Translations under genes and position numbers: made by a program
Assembly: GCA_028278225.1 (NCBI GenBank)
Contig: JANQEU010000022.1
Span: 1 to 64,000 of the forward strand
From: Cyclobacteriaceae bacterium
GTDB taxonomy: Bacteria > Bacteroidota > Bacteroidia > Cytophagales > Cyclobacteriaceae
Length of the DNA: 64,000 nucleotides
Direction: 5' to 3'
The notes under the pieces: generated by a model
The model's input: only the letters and a program-made list of their open reading frames with translations
Database searches by the model: none
What the model was told of the DNA's origin: nothing
Shown: positions 9,385 through 17,149 of the stretch, piece after piece
Layout: the number at the start of each line of letters is the position of its first letter
Position numbering within the stretch: the stretch's first letter is position 1

Positions 9385-10235
9385 AGAGCAAATGAAAGAT
9401 TATTCATTTCTTCGAAATGCTCCTCCATTTTGAGGTTATAGGTCCAAACCGGTATCCTTGAGTGATTTGCGATGTCCTCGGCAAGACTGCCCTCCAGAAA
9501 ATGCGCAAGACCTACTTTTCCATGTGTAGAAAGACATATCATATTCCCACCGATGTTTTCCGCAAAGTGAAAGATACCTGATTCTGCACTAAAATCACGT
9601 CCGGTATGGATGTCATAACCATGAAAATTACGGTGAGAGAGGATATCATCAAGTTCCTGATGGAACATTTCTTCATTGATGTGTCCGGCAGGAGTATCCA
9701 CATAGAGGAAGTGAAGGTGGGCCTGGAAAAAATAACTTAGTTCTTTCAGGTTGTGCAGGAATCCTTCAGAGAGGTCTTCTACCTGCAACGGAACAATGAA
9801 ATGTTTCAGGTTTGCGATCTTTTGTTGGTTGGGTATGGTGTATACGGGGCATTTCGCTCTTCTAATTACCTTTTCCGCATTAGAACCCATAAATATTTCT
9901 TTAAATCCGGAGGCGCCATGAGTACCCATTACGATGACATCATAGTGTGACCGGTATCTCTCAATAATACTCGTAAGTGAGCCTGATTCTATAATGCGTA
10001 CTACACTAACGTCATCCTTGCTATACTTTTCGATAAAATCAGACATACTTTCTTCCGCTGAGTTGTATGACTGCTTCATCAATTCCTCAATGGTATTGGG
10101 CTCCAAAGCAACCGGGAAATCAAAAACATGTAGCAAGGATATTGGAATGTTTTTCCTTGCGGAAAGTTGTAAAGCAAAATCAAAGGCCATACCGGCGGTT
10201 TCGGAAAAATCTGTAGGGACAAGGATCTTTTCCAT
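9381..10235 (-). CDS. Tandem-domain universal stress protein (UspA family)
   Basis: Cytoplasmic protein of 284 residues with two Usp domains. Domain 1 (about 1-145) starts MEKILVPTDFSETAG and contains the nucleotide-binding pattern MGTHGASGFKEIFMGSNAEK, the G-x2-G-x9-G-S type typical of ATP-binding Usps. Domain 2 (about 150-275) has a weaker version around STHGKVGLAHFLEGSLAEDI. Usps of this type are commonly induced by oxygen limitation; the specific function is unknown. The stop overlaps ccoI by four bases, which places it at the head of the cco transcription unit. The upstream gap contains an Fnr-like palindrome at 10311-10332. Confidence 0.9.
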   Translation of the reverse strand: MEKILVPTDFSETAGMAFDFALQLSARKNIPISLLHVFDFPVALEPNTIEELMKQSYNSAEESMSDFIEKYSKDDVSVVRIIESGSLTSIIERYRSHYDVIVMGTHGASGFKEIFMGSNAEKVIRRAKCPVYTIPNQQKIANLKHFIVPLQVEDLSEGFLHNLKELSYFFQAHLHFLYVDTPAGHINEEMFHQELDDILSHRNFHGYDIHTGRDFSAESGIFHFAENIGGNMICLSTHGKVGLAHFLEGSLAEDIANHSRIPVWTYNLKMEEHFEEMNNLSFAL

Positions 10236-10310
10236 GGTACGTGCTAATTGAATTTGTACTTATAAAATATTCAATTTTTTTGTGGAATGCAAATGAGGAG
10301 TGATATCAGG

Positions 10311-10332
10311 GTGGATGATTTTTATCATCCAC
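10311..10332 (-). promoter_or_regulatory. Fnr-like palindrome upstream of the usp-ccoI operon
   Basis: A perfect inverted repeat, GTGGATGA-6 bases-TCATCCAC, whose centre reads TGAT-TTTT-ATCA. This is the inner part of the Fnr consensus TTGAT-N4-ATCAA. Its centre lies about 86 bases upstream of the usp ATG at 10235. The nearest -7-like sequence (CTCATTTG at 10297-10290) matches TAnnTTTG only in the TTTG half and is about five bases closer than at the neighbouring promoters. The repeat also covers the stop codon end of the next usp gene, but there is no T-run after it on the minus strand, so a terminator is less likely. Confidence 0.5.
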
Positions 10333-10772
10333 TATGCTGCATATTCGACGTTTTCAGCTACAAGGGGAGGAATCACCATTACCGGAGCCCTTATTGATTC
10401 GATCACAAGTGTGGTATGACTACCGAGATGACTATCCATGTTTCCTGAGTTTGCACCCATCAGGACCAGATTGATGTTGTTTTCCTTGATGTATTTAGCG
10501 ATCACATTGGGGACATTTCCTTTAAGAATTATACTATCGATGGAAAGGTCATTATCCTCGCTAAGTTCCCCGGCTATTTTTGAAATTTTACTTTTTATGT
10601 TTTGATAATGGGTTTCCTCATTTTTGTCAATACTCTCATCCCTGTCAGGGTATACGTGCAGTAATACGATTTTTGCGGATCGTGTTTTAGCTAATGCCAC
10701 TCCGGCCTTTATCGCCTGCCACGCAGCGGGACTAAAGTCTGTGGCGATTAGAATATTATTGAAACTGTACAT
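10332..10772 (-). CDS. Single-domain universal stress protein
   Basis: UspA-family protein of 146 residues starting MYSFNNILIATDFSPAAWQA. I use the ATG at 10772. A longer reading from a TTG at 10793 would add seven residues with no family support and would begin inside the predicted promoter. The nucleotide-binding loop region reads MGANSGNMDSHLGSHTTLVI, close to the G-x2-G-x9-G-S/T pattern. The gene heads the minus-strand block, 97 bases before the next usp, and is divergent from the histidine kinase gene. Its promoter has a perfect TAnnTTTG element and an Fnr-like palindrome, suggesting oxygen- or redox-dependent control. Confidence 0.88.
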   Translation of the reverse strand: MYSFNNILIATDFSPAAWQAIKAGVALAKTRSAKIVLLHVYPDRDESIDKNEETHYQNIKSKISKIAGELSEDNDLSIDSIILKGNVPNVIAKYIKENNINLVLMGANSGNMDSHLGSHTTLVIESIRAPVMVIPPLVAENVEYAA

Positions 10773-10785
10773 AGATATGATTTGA

Positions 10786-10834
10786 CCGTTCAAATGTATC
10801 GGGAGGTTCAGCGAATCATTCTGAGATTTATCAG
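10786..10834 (-). promoter_or_regulatory. Activator-type promoter of the usp gene at 10772
   Basis: On the minus strand a perfect Bacteroidota -7 element, TACATTTG, lies at 10798-10791, predicting transcription start near 10786. No TTTG/TTG -33 element is found at the normal 19-21 base spacing. Instead the palindrome CTGAGATTTATCAG (10821-10834; Fnr-like TGA-N6-TCA) is centred at 10827.5, which is -41.5 from the predicted start. That is the classical position of a class II Crp/Fnr activator. Positions are read directly; activator binding is inferred. Confidence 0.6.
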
Positions 10835-10842
10835 TTCAATTC

Positions 10843-10885
10843 TTGAATTTTTTCAACCAAACCTTAGGGCCCTGACTTATTTTTG
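10843..10885 (+). promoter_or_regulatory. Activator-type promoter of the histidine kinase-regulator operon
   Basis: On the plus strand TATTTTTG (10878-10885) matches TAnnTTTG perfectly. A palindrome TTGAATTTTTTCAA lies at 10843-10856, centred at 10849.5 and 35.5 bases before the last base of the -7 element. The divergent usp promoter has almost the same geometry (36.5). The match to the Fnr consensus TTGAT-N4-ATCAA is four of five in each half. The arrangement suggests class II activation and probably autoregulation. The -7 element overlaps the TTG proposed as the kinase start codon, so either this promoter or that start must be wrong. Confidence 0.5.
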
Positions 10886-12118
10886 GGTCTAAAAAATCCT
10901 ATCAAAGTCCTCGAACAAATATTCTCCTCAGCTGCTGAAGGCATCCTGATCTGCGATGAGAACGGCATCATCAAACTGGCCAATCCTCGAATGAATAAGA
11001 TTTTTGGATATCAGGCCAGGGAGCTGAAAGGCAAGGAACTCAGTCTTCTCATTCCGGATGATTTGAGGAAAAAGCACGAAGCGTATCGCAAGGAATTTTC
11101 GAAAAAACCACACTCCAGGGGTATGGGGGTTGGTCTGAGTCTAAATGGCAAGAAAAAAAACGGCGAGCTGGTACCATTGGAGATAAGCTTAAATCCTTTT
11201 GTTTTTGAGGGTCAAAAGCTTGTTGCGGCATTCGTAATCGACATCTCTGAAAAGAAACGAATGGAAACCGAGATCAAAAACCACACACAAAATCTCGAAA
11301 AGCTGGTGGTCGAAAGGACCCAGGAACTCGAACACCTCAATCTTGGACTCCAGACCCAGGTTTACGAACGAAGGAATGCCGAGCAAGCGCTGCGAAAAAG
11401 TCAAAAGAAGTTGGAACAGATGTTGGATAAGGAGCGCGAATTGAATGCGCTTAAGAGTCGTTTTGTTTCCATGGCTTCGCATGAATTCCGGACACCACTG
11501 AGCACTATCCTATCGTCTATTTCACTTGTAGAAAGATATGCCAGTCCTGAATACGAAGTGAAGAGAGGCAAACATGTTGAGCGGATCAAACATTCAGTAA
11601 AGCATCTGACAGACATATTAGAAGGTTTTCTGTCCCTTGGACGTTTGGAAGAGGGTAAAATCCTTCCTCAGGTGGAGGAAATACAACTTTATGATTTTGC
11701 TGAAATGGTTGTAGGAGATTTGAGCTCCCTGGTTAATCCAAATCAGAAAATTGAGTTAAATTGTTCTGGAAATCTGGTTTTTTCGAGTGATAAAAAGATG
11801 CTCAGACAGATCCTGGTCAATCTTTTGTCAAATGCGATCAAATATTCGGAAAAGGGAACAATAGAAGTGAATATTTCAAAAAGGAGGGACATACTTACTT
11901 TGGTAGTTAAAGACGAGGGAATCGGCATACCAATTGAGGATCAAAAAAATATGTTTTCGAGATTTTTCAGGGCAGGGAATGCTACTAACATAGAAGGAAC
12001 AGGATTAGGTTTGAATATTATCAGGAAACATGTTGATTTGCTTGGTGGTAAAATTGGCTTTGAAAGCGAAGAAGGCGTTGGAACAACCTTCACGGTTTCA
12101 CTTAAAGATTTAAATTGA
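10883..12118 (+). CDS. PAS domain hybrid-type sensor histidine kinase
   Basis: Soluble sensor kinase of about 411 residues. A PAS domain occupies residues about 8-125 (SSAAEGILICDENGIIKLANP, FVIDISEKK). A coiled coil follows (about 130-190, rich in QELEHLNLGLQ.. and EQALRKSQKKLEQ). The HisKA H-box is SMASHEFRTP with phospho-acceptor H200. The ATPase domain shows the N-box NLLSNAIKYSEKG, DEGIGIP and GTGLGLNI. There are no membrane helices. No ATG precedes the PAS domain in this frame; the first is at 10991, inside the PAS core, so TTG 10883 is used. The frame is closed upstream by TAG at 10865. The start is doubtful because it overlaps a good -7 element. Four bases separate it from the partner regulator. 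Confidence 0.85.
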   Translation: MGLKNPIKVLEQIFSSAAEGILICDENGIIKLANPRMNKIFGYQARELKGKELSLLIPDDLRKKHEAYRKEFSKKPHSRGMGVGLSLNGKKKNGELVPLEISLNPFVFEGQKLVAAFVIDISEKKRMETEIKNHTQNLEKLVVERTQELEHLNLGLQTQVYERRNAEQALRKSQKKLEQMLDKERELNALKSRFVSMASHEFRTPLSTILSSISLVERYASPEYEVKRGKHVERIKHSVKHLTDILEGFLSLGRLEEGKILPQVEEIQLYDFAEMVVGDLSSLVNPNQKIELNCSGNLVFSSDKKMLRQILVNLLSNAIKYSEKGTIEVNISKRRDILTLVVKDEGIGIPIEDQKNMFSRFFRAGNATNIEGTGLGLNIIRKHVDLLGGKIGFESEEGVGTTFTVSLKDLN

Positions 12119-12122
12119 ATTT

Positions 12123-13175
12123 ATGGCTGCTAAGATTTTAGTAATTGAGGACCATCCTGATGTAAGGGATAATATAGCTGAAATCCTTGAGCTTTCTTCT
12201 TACAAAGTGATCACTGCGGCTGATGGCAAAGAGGGAGTAAGGTTAGCAAAAAGCGAAAGACCCGATCTGATCTTATGTGACATCATGATGCCCGGTCTGG
12301 ATGGTTACGAGGTACTGTACATCCTCGGCAAGAATCATGAAACGGCCAGTATACCCTTTGTGTTCCTGACTGCAAAATCTGAAAAAGAAGATTTTCGAAA
12401 AGGAATGAGTATGGGTGCTGATGACTACCTGGTAAAGCCTTTCGAAGAGATCGATCTTCTAAACGCGATCGAAAACCGATTGAGGAAATATGAGCAGTTG
12501 AAAGGAGCTTCCAATGAAAGCATGCAGCATTTTGTAAGTGAAGTAAACGCTCAGTACCCTAATATTGATCTGTCGGAAAAAGCATCTACAAAACACTTCA
12601 AAAAAGGAGAGATCGTTTATAAAGAGGAGGATTTTCCACATTACCTGTACCAGATCAAAAAAGGGAAAGTCAAATGCTATAAGATCAACTCGGAAGGAAA
12701 AGAATTCATCATTGATATTCTGGGAGAGGGTGATTTCATGGGTCAGCTGGCACTCATACAGGACGTAAATCATACCGAATTTGCCCAAACCCTGGAGGAC
12801 ACGGAATTACAGGCATTTCCGAGACAGGATTTTCAGTCTATTATCTATCAGAAAACAGAAGTTGCCGCCCAATTCATCAAGCTGCTGTCAAAAGATCTGG
12901 TAGATAAAGAAAAAGAACTGATGGCCATGGCCTATGATACGGTAAGAAAACGAACTGCCGATGCACTGGTCAAGATGTATGATAGCTACAAGAATGACAA
13001 ATCTGACAAAGTTTCATTCCCGCTGAATAGAAATGACCTGGCAAGTATCGTCGGTACCGCAACAGAATCCGCTATCAGGATGCTCTCTGAGTTTAAGAAG
13101 GATGGATGGATATCCGTTGACCGGGGGGACATCGAGATCCTGGAAATAGACAAATTGCGACAGGTTCGATATTAA
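12123..13175 (+). CDS. Receiver-Crp/Fnr fusion transcriptional regulator
   Basis: Regulator of 350 residues with three parts. Residues 1-120 form a response-regulator receiver with phospho-acceptor D53 (LCDIMMPG), FLTAKS and K105 (LVKPFE). After a linker, residues about 145-255 form a cyclic-nucleotide-type beta-roll (KGEIVYKEED, GEGDFMGQLAL). A winged HTH of the Crp family follows at about 270-345, with the recognition helix TATESAIRMLSEF. Glu315 and Arg319 occupy the places of Crp/Fnr Glu and Arg that contact the TGA/TCA half-site. There is no Fnr-type cysteine cluster, so input is probably phosphorylation by the kinase four bases upstream. Likely targets are the Fnr-like palindromes at 10311, 10821 and 10843. 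Confidence 0.92.
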   Translation: MAAKILVIEDHPDVRDNIAEILELSSYKVITAADGKEGVRLAKSERPDLILCDIMMPGLDGYEVLYILGKNHETASIPFVFLTAKSEKEDFRKGMSMGADDYLVKPFEEIDLLNAIENRLRKYEQLKGASNESMQHFVSEVNAQYPNIDLSEKASTKHFKKGEIVYKEEDFPHYLYQIKKGKVKCYKINSEGKEFIIDILGEGDFMGQLALIQDVNHTEFAQTLEDTELQAFPRQDFQSIIYQKTEVAAQFIKLLSKDLVDKEKELMAMAYDTVRKRTADALVKMYDSYKNDKSDKVSFPLNRNDLASIVGTATESAIRMLSEFKKDGWISVDRGDIEILEIDKLRQVRY

Positions 13176-13191
13176 AAATTCCGGGGCTGGA

Positions 13192-13377
13192 TCACTTGAG
13201 GTGCTCTCGCCACATGGAAACGGTGATCAGCAGCAAAAAGAAAAATGCGATCCAACTGGCATTGATCGGAAGATTGTAATCCCCTATAACAAGGTCGAGC
13301 TTGAATATGGCTCGTAACAGATGCGCTACCCCAACCACCATTAGCAGTATCCAGGCAATTAATGTTCCGGTTTTCAT
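13192..13377 (-). CDS. Small two-helix membrane protein, unknown function
   Basis: Protein of 61 residues with two predicted transmembrane helices (about 6-24 and 40-56) separated by a polar loop, ending MWREHLK. I do not recognise a named family. It is convergent with the regulator gene (16 bases between stops). Hydrophobic pattern, ATG start and clean fit between neighbours support it as a real gene. No function is assigned. Confidence 0.6.
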   Translation of the reverse strand: MKTGTLIAWILLMVVGVAHLLRAIFKLDLVIGDYNLPINASWIAFFFLLLITVSMWREHLK

Positions 13378-13441
13378 CTTACAGTACTTAGTTCCTTTTA
13401 CCTAAGCTAGGCATGGTTTGCAACATATGTAATGACTAAGA

Positions 13442-14059
13442 TCAGTAACTGCTTTTTTTCCTTTGTCGGGTGTATCGGTACTTTTTTGCATGTAGCCCTA
13501 TACCCAGTTTTAGGAAGTAATTGCTAAGCCGATCCTGGGAATTAAGCAAGACCCATCGCCAGCCACCTCCTATCTTGAGATCAATCCAGGGCAACACATG
13601 GTAACTTCCATAGAGACCGGCTTCGAGTGGAAGGATCAATTCACTTTGATCCGAAATTTTGTTTTCATTCATATCATATACCTGGTGATAATGCCGGCCC
13701 AATCCCGTTTGCAAATAAATAATGCCTGTGACCTTTCCAACATCCGCTACATCAAACTCACTTCCGAGGGTATAAAACTGAAGGCGGCTTACGTTATTTT
13801 GGTTTTTACCGTTACCGGCACTTCCCGCATGAAATAAAGTTGCATTAATCCCGGTTTTGATCCTGATCGTGTGATGAATACTGATTCCCGCTATCAGTCC
13901 GTAGATGGATATAAAATCCCCGTTGATATGCGTTTGCCGATTATCAAACTTGAGAATAAATTCATTTTTGTGGTAAACCTTGTGAGCCGGAGCTTCATGT
14001 TGTGCGGTAGCAACTGCGCACAGCAAGTGGATGAATACAATATTTAAAATCCATTTCAT
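13442..14059 (-). CDS. Secreted outer-membrane beta-barrel-like protein, unknown function
   Basis: I start this at the ATG at 14059 because MKWILNIVFIHLLCAVATAQ is a clear signal peptide with cleavage after ATAQ; the longer reading to 14125 would bury it. The mature part, about 185 residues, has alternating short amphipathic strands (KNEFILKFDNRQTHI, TVHHTI-like repeats, GLYGSYHVLPWIDLKIGGGW) suggestive of a small outer-membrane beta barrel, as in OmpW/outer membrane protein beta-barrel families. No specific family is recognised. It is transcribed away from the mutarotase gene. Confidence 0.6.
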   Translation of the reverse strand: MKWILNIVFIHLLCAVATAQHEAPAHKVYHKNEFILKFDNRQTHINGDFISIYGLIAGISIHHTIRIKTGINATLFHAGSAGNGKNQNNVSRLQFYTLGSEFDVADVGKVTGIIYLQTGLGRHYHQVYDMNENKISDQSELILPLEAGLYGSYHVLPWIDLKIGGGWRWVLLNSQDRLSNYFLKLGIGLHAKKYRYTRQRKKSSY

Positions 14060-14253
14060 GAAGTAGCGAGTAGTGAATATACTGAACCCACAACAAACCG
14101 CAAGTGGGGAAAAAAGTCCTATCATACATTGATGTCCGCTAAACTGTGTTAATTTAAAGATCAGATTAGTGAACAGAACTTGAGTGATTAACGCAAAATT
14201 ATCTAGCCGTTAGATGGTGATTTGGCAACAACACTCCTTTTACAAATAATCCA
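14060..14253. other. Divergent intergenic region between secreted protein and mutarotase genes
   Basis: This 194-base AT-rich gap must contain both divergent promoters. I find no perfect TAnnTTTG element, no strong inverted repeat and no RNA gene. Confidence 0.3.
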
Positions 14254-15378
14254 ATGAAACTTGCGATGCTTGTCGTCATCCTGGCTATGACATTTTCATG
14301 CAGTTATGAAAAAGAAAACAAAGCCGGCATTTTAAGAGAACCATTCGGGAAGCTGGAAAGCGGAGAATATATAAACCTTTTCACGCTTACAAATTCGAAT
14401 GGTATCGAAATGAAAGTTATTAACTATGGTGGAATAATCACATCTCTTAAAATCCCTGACAGGAACGGGGAACCTGGAGATGTCGTTTTAGGCTATTCCA
14501 ATCTCGATCAATATGTAGAAGATTCACCATATTTCGGGGCCATAATCGGAAGGTATGGCAATCGCATTGCAAAAGGGATGTTTACGCTGGATGGTGTTCA
14601 GTACAACCTGGCATTAAACAATGGAGCGAATCACCTGCATGGCGGGTTGACCGGTTTTGACAAGGTTGTTTGGACAACGGAACCAATTGAAAGTGATGAA
14701 GGGGTTGGCTTGAAATTTTCCAGAGCAAGCCCGGACATGGAGGAGGGTTATCCCGGAAATCTAAAGGTGGTGGTGATCTACTTTCTTGGAAATGATAACT
14801 CACTGAGATTTGACTATGAAGCGGAAACGGATAAAACGACAATTGTAAACCTCACCCAGCACACCTATTTCAATTTTAATGAAATGAAAGGCGATATTCT
14901 GGATCATGTGTTAATGCTCAATGCCAGTCATTTTGTTCCGGTTGACAGTTCGCTGATACCAACCGGCGAGTTAAGAGCTGTGCAATATTCACCGTTTGAT
15001 TTTAACGAGCCAAAGGCCGTCGGAAGACACATATCGGAAGATCATCTGCAGTTAAAGTACGGAATTGGGTACGACCATACCTGGGTTTTGAATGATTCTG
15101 ATGGGGAAATCCCTTTTGCCGGTTCGCTTTATGATCCTGTCAGCGGGAGATTCATGGAAGTGTATACCACCGAGCCCGGAATCCAGTTTTATTCCGGAAA
15201 CTTTCTGGATGGAACCAACATCGGCAAAAATGGGATCGCATATCAGCACCGCATGGGGCTCTGCCTGGAGACCCAGCATTTTCCGGATTCGCCCAACCAA
15301 CCTGATTTTCCGGGTGTGTCACTAAAGGCTGGTGAAACCTACAAAACATCAACAGTTTACAAGTTTTCTACACGTTAG
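14254..15378 (+). CDS. galM: Aldose 1-epimerase (mutarotase), lipoprotein
   Basis: Galactose mutarotase-type enzyme of 374 residues interconverting alpha and beta anomers of aldoses. The N-terminus MKLAMLVVILAMTFSCSYEK has a lipoprotein signal with cysteine at 16, so the enzyme is probably periplasmic or membrane anchored. Family motifs are GGIITSLKIPDRNG, the substrate-binding region GRYGNRIAKGMF, the His motif NGANHLHGG, NLTQHTYFN (catalytic His region), YDHTWVLN and LETQHFPDSPNQP. Full length. It is the first gene of the sugar-oxidation set; the dehydratase gene starts 31 bases downstream. Confidence 0.93.
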   Translation: MKLAMLVVILAMTFSCSYEKENKAGILREPFGKLESGEYINLFTLTNSNGIEMKVINYGGIITSLKIPDRNGEPGDVVLGYSNLDQYVEDSPYFGAIIGRYGNRIAKGMFTLDGVQYNLALNNGANHLHGGLTGFDKVVWTTEPIESDEGVGLKFSRASPDMEEGYPGNLKVVVIYFLGNDNSLRFDYEAETDKTTIVNLTQHTYFNFNEMKGDILDHVLMLNASHFVPVDSSLIPTGELRAVQYSPFDFNEPKAVGRHISEDHLQLKYGIGYDHTWVLNDSDGEIPFAGSLYDPVSGRFMEVYTTEPGIQFYSGNFLDGTNIGKNGIAYQHRMGLCLETQHFPDSPNQPDFPGVSLKAGETYKTSTVYKFSTR

Positions 15379-15409
15379 ACAATTACCAAACTTCTTGCAA
15401 TCAGACAAA

Positions 15410-17137
15410 ATGGGAAAAAACAAAAAGAAATTGAGGAGTAAAGATTGGTTTGCTCCAAAGGATGAAAAAATGGGTTTCATTCACCGGTCCTGGATGCGTA
15501 ATCAGGGTTATCCGGATGATTACTTCAGGGATCGGCCTGTTATTGGCATCTGCAATACCTGGTCTGAGCTCACGCCCTGCAATGGTCACTTCAGGGAACT
15601 TGCGGAGTTTGTAAAACGAGGTGTGTTGGAGGCAGGCGGATTTCCGCTTGAGTTTCCGGTTACCAGTACAGGTGAAACCATGATGCGGCCGACAGCCATG
15701 CTTTTCAGAAATCTGGCAAGTATGGATACGGAGGAAAGCATCCGTGCAAACCCACTGGATGGCGTCGTGCTGCTGACCGGTTGTGATAAGACAACACCCG
15801 CAACTTTAATGGGGGCGTGCAGTGTTGACCTGCCAACGATTGTTGTTCCCGGTGGTCCCATGTTAAATGGAAAATTCAAAGGCGAAAGGATCGGTTCCGG
15901 CACCTTTTTTTGGTCACTAAAGGATAAGATCCATAATGAGGGGTTCAGTCCGGAGGAGATTTTGGAGGCAGAAATTTGTTCGGCAAGGAGCGCCGGTCAT
16001 TGTATGACGATGGGAACAGCCTCAACCATGGCCTGCATGGTAGAAGCATTGGGATTGACGCTACCCGGCGCCGCTGCAATACCGGCTGTAGATTCACGAA
16101 AAAAAGTTCTTGCGCATTTATCAGGTCGGCGTATAGTTGAAATGGTCAGTGAGAATTTGACTTTGTCTAAAATACTGACAAGAGAAGCATTTGAAAATGC
16201 CATCAAAATTAACGCCGCTGTCGGAGGGTCTACCAATTTCATTATCCATCTTCTGGCCATTGCCGGCAGGATAGGTGTAAAACTGAACCTGAAGGATTTC
16301 GACGATCTCGGCAGCAGCATACCATTACTCGTGAATCTCATGCCGTCCGGCAAGTATCTCATGGAAGATTTTTTCGATGCAGGAGGACTGCCGGTCGTAA
16401 TTCAGGAAATGACGAAACATCTGCACAATGACGCCATAACGGCAAATGGCAGAACAATTGGTGAAAATAATATTGGAGTTGAGTGCTACGATCCGGATGT
16501 CATAGCGAAGATCGGAGAGCCATTTAAGGATGAGGCGGGGATTGCTGTTCTGTTTGGAAATATTTGTAAAGACGGCGCAGTGATAAAGCCATCAGCCGCC
16601 TCGAAAGAATTGATGGTTCATGAAGGCAGGGCTGTGGTTTTTGAAACTGTAGAAGATTATCATGAGTCAATTGATGATCCCGATCTGGAAATTGATGAGA
16701 ACTGCGTGATCGTACTCAAGGGAGCCGGACCGGTTGGGTACCCGGGAATGGCTGAGGTTGGAAATGTGGATCTCCCTGAAAAATTGCTAAAAAAAGGAGT
16801 GAAGGACATGGTTCGAATTTCAGATGCCCGAATGAGTGGTACTGCTTTCGGAACCGTAATACTTCATATTTCCCCCGAATCCTCCATTGGCGGAAATCTC
16901 GCACTGGTAGAAAACGGTGACAAAATCTTCCTTGACGTTCCCAACAGAAAGCTGCACGTTGATATTGACGACTCGGAATTGGCAAGAAGAAGGAAGAAGT
17001 GGGTGGCTCCTAAGGTCCATTCGGATAGGGGTTATGTAAGTTTATACACCAGGACCGTTCAGCAGGCCCACCTGGGAGCAGACCTGGATTTCCTGGTGGG
17101 CAGTTCAGGATCTGAGGTCAAAAGAGATGTACATTAG
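15410..17137 (+). CDS. IlvD/Edd family sugar-acid dehydratase (pentonate dehydratase-like)
   Basis: Iron-sulfur dehydratase of 575 residues that removes water from an aldonic acid to give a 2-keto-3-deoxy acid. The start at 15410 gives MGKNKKKLRS; the upstream extension overlaps the mutarotase gene and is unlike the family. Cysteines at 48 (GICNTW), 125 (TGCDKTTP) and 198 (AGHCMTMGTA) are the three 2Fe-2S ligands of the IlvD/Edd superfamily. The N-terminal RSWMRNQGYPDDYFRDRPV is characteristic of the sugar-acid (L-arabinonate/D-xylonate) branch rather than of branched-chain amino acid IlvD. Neighbouring gluconate-type permease and SMP-30 lactonase support a sugar-acid role. The exact substrate cannot be read from sequence. 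Confidence 0.9.
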   Translation: MGKNKKKLRSKDWFAPKDEKMGFIHRSWMRNQGYPDDYFRDRPVIGICNTWSELTPCNGHFRELAEFVKRGVLEAGGFPLEFPVTSTGETMMRPTAMLFRNLASMDTEESIRANPLDGVVLLTGCDKTTPATLMGACSVDLPTIVVPGGPMLNGKFKGERIGSGTFFWSLKDKIHNEGFSPEEILEAEICSARSAGHCMTMGTASTMACMVEALGLTLPGAAAIPAVDSRKKVLAHLSGRRIVEMVSENLTLSKILTREAFENAIKINAAVGGSTNFIIHLLAIAGRIGVKLNLKDFDDLGSSIPLLVNLMPSGKYLMEDFFDAGGLPVVIQEMTKHLHNDAITANGRTIGENNIGVECYDPDVIAKIGEPFKDEAGIAVLFGNICKDGAVIKPSAASKELMVHEGRAVVFETVEDYHESIDDPDLEIDENCVIVLKGAGPVGYPGMAEVGNVDLPEKLLKKGVKDMVRISDARMSGTAFGTVILHISPESSIGGNLALVENGDKIFLDVPNRKLHVDIDDSELARRRKKWVAPKVHSDRGYVSLYTRTVQQAHLGADLDFLVGSSGSEVKRDVH

Positions 17138-17149
17138 CCCGTTTGCACT

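Noticed and set aside
10332-10793. Longer usp reading frame starting at 10793
   Set aside because: The codon is TTG inside the predicted -7 element, and the added residues do not match the Usp N-terminus, which begins at MYSFNNILIATDF.
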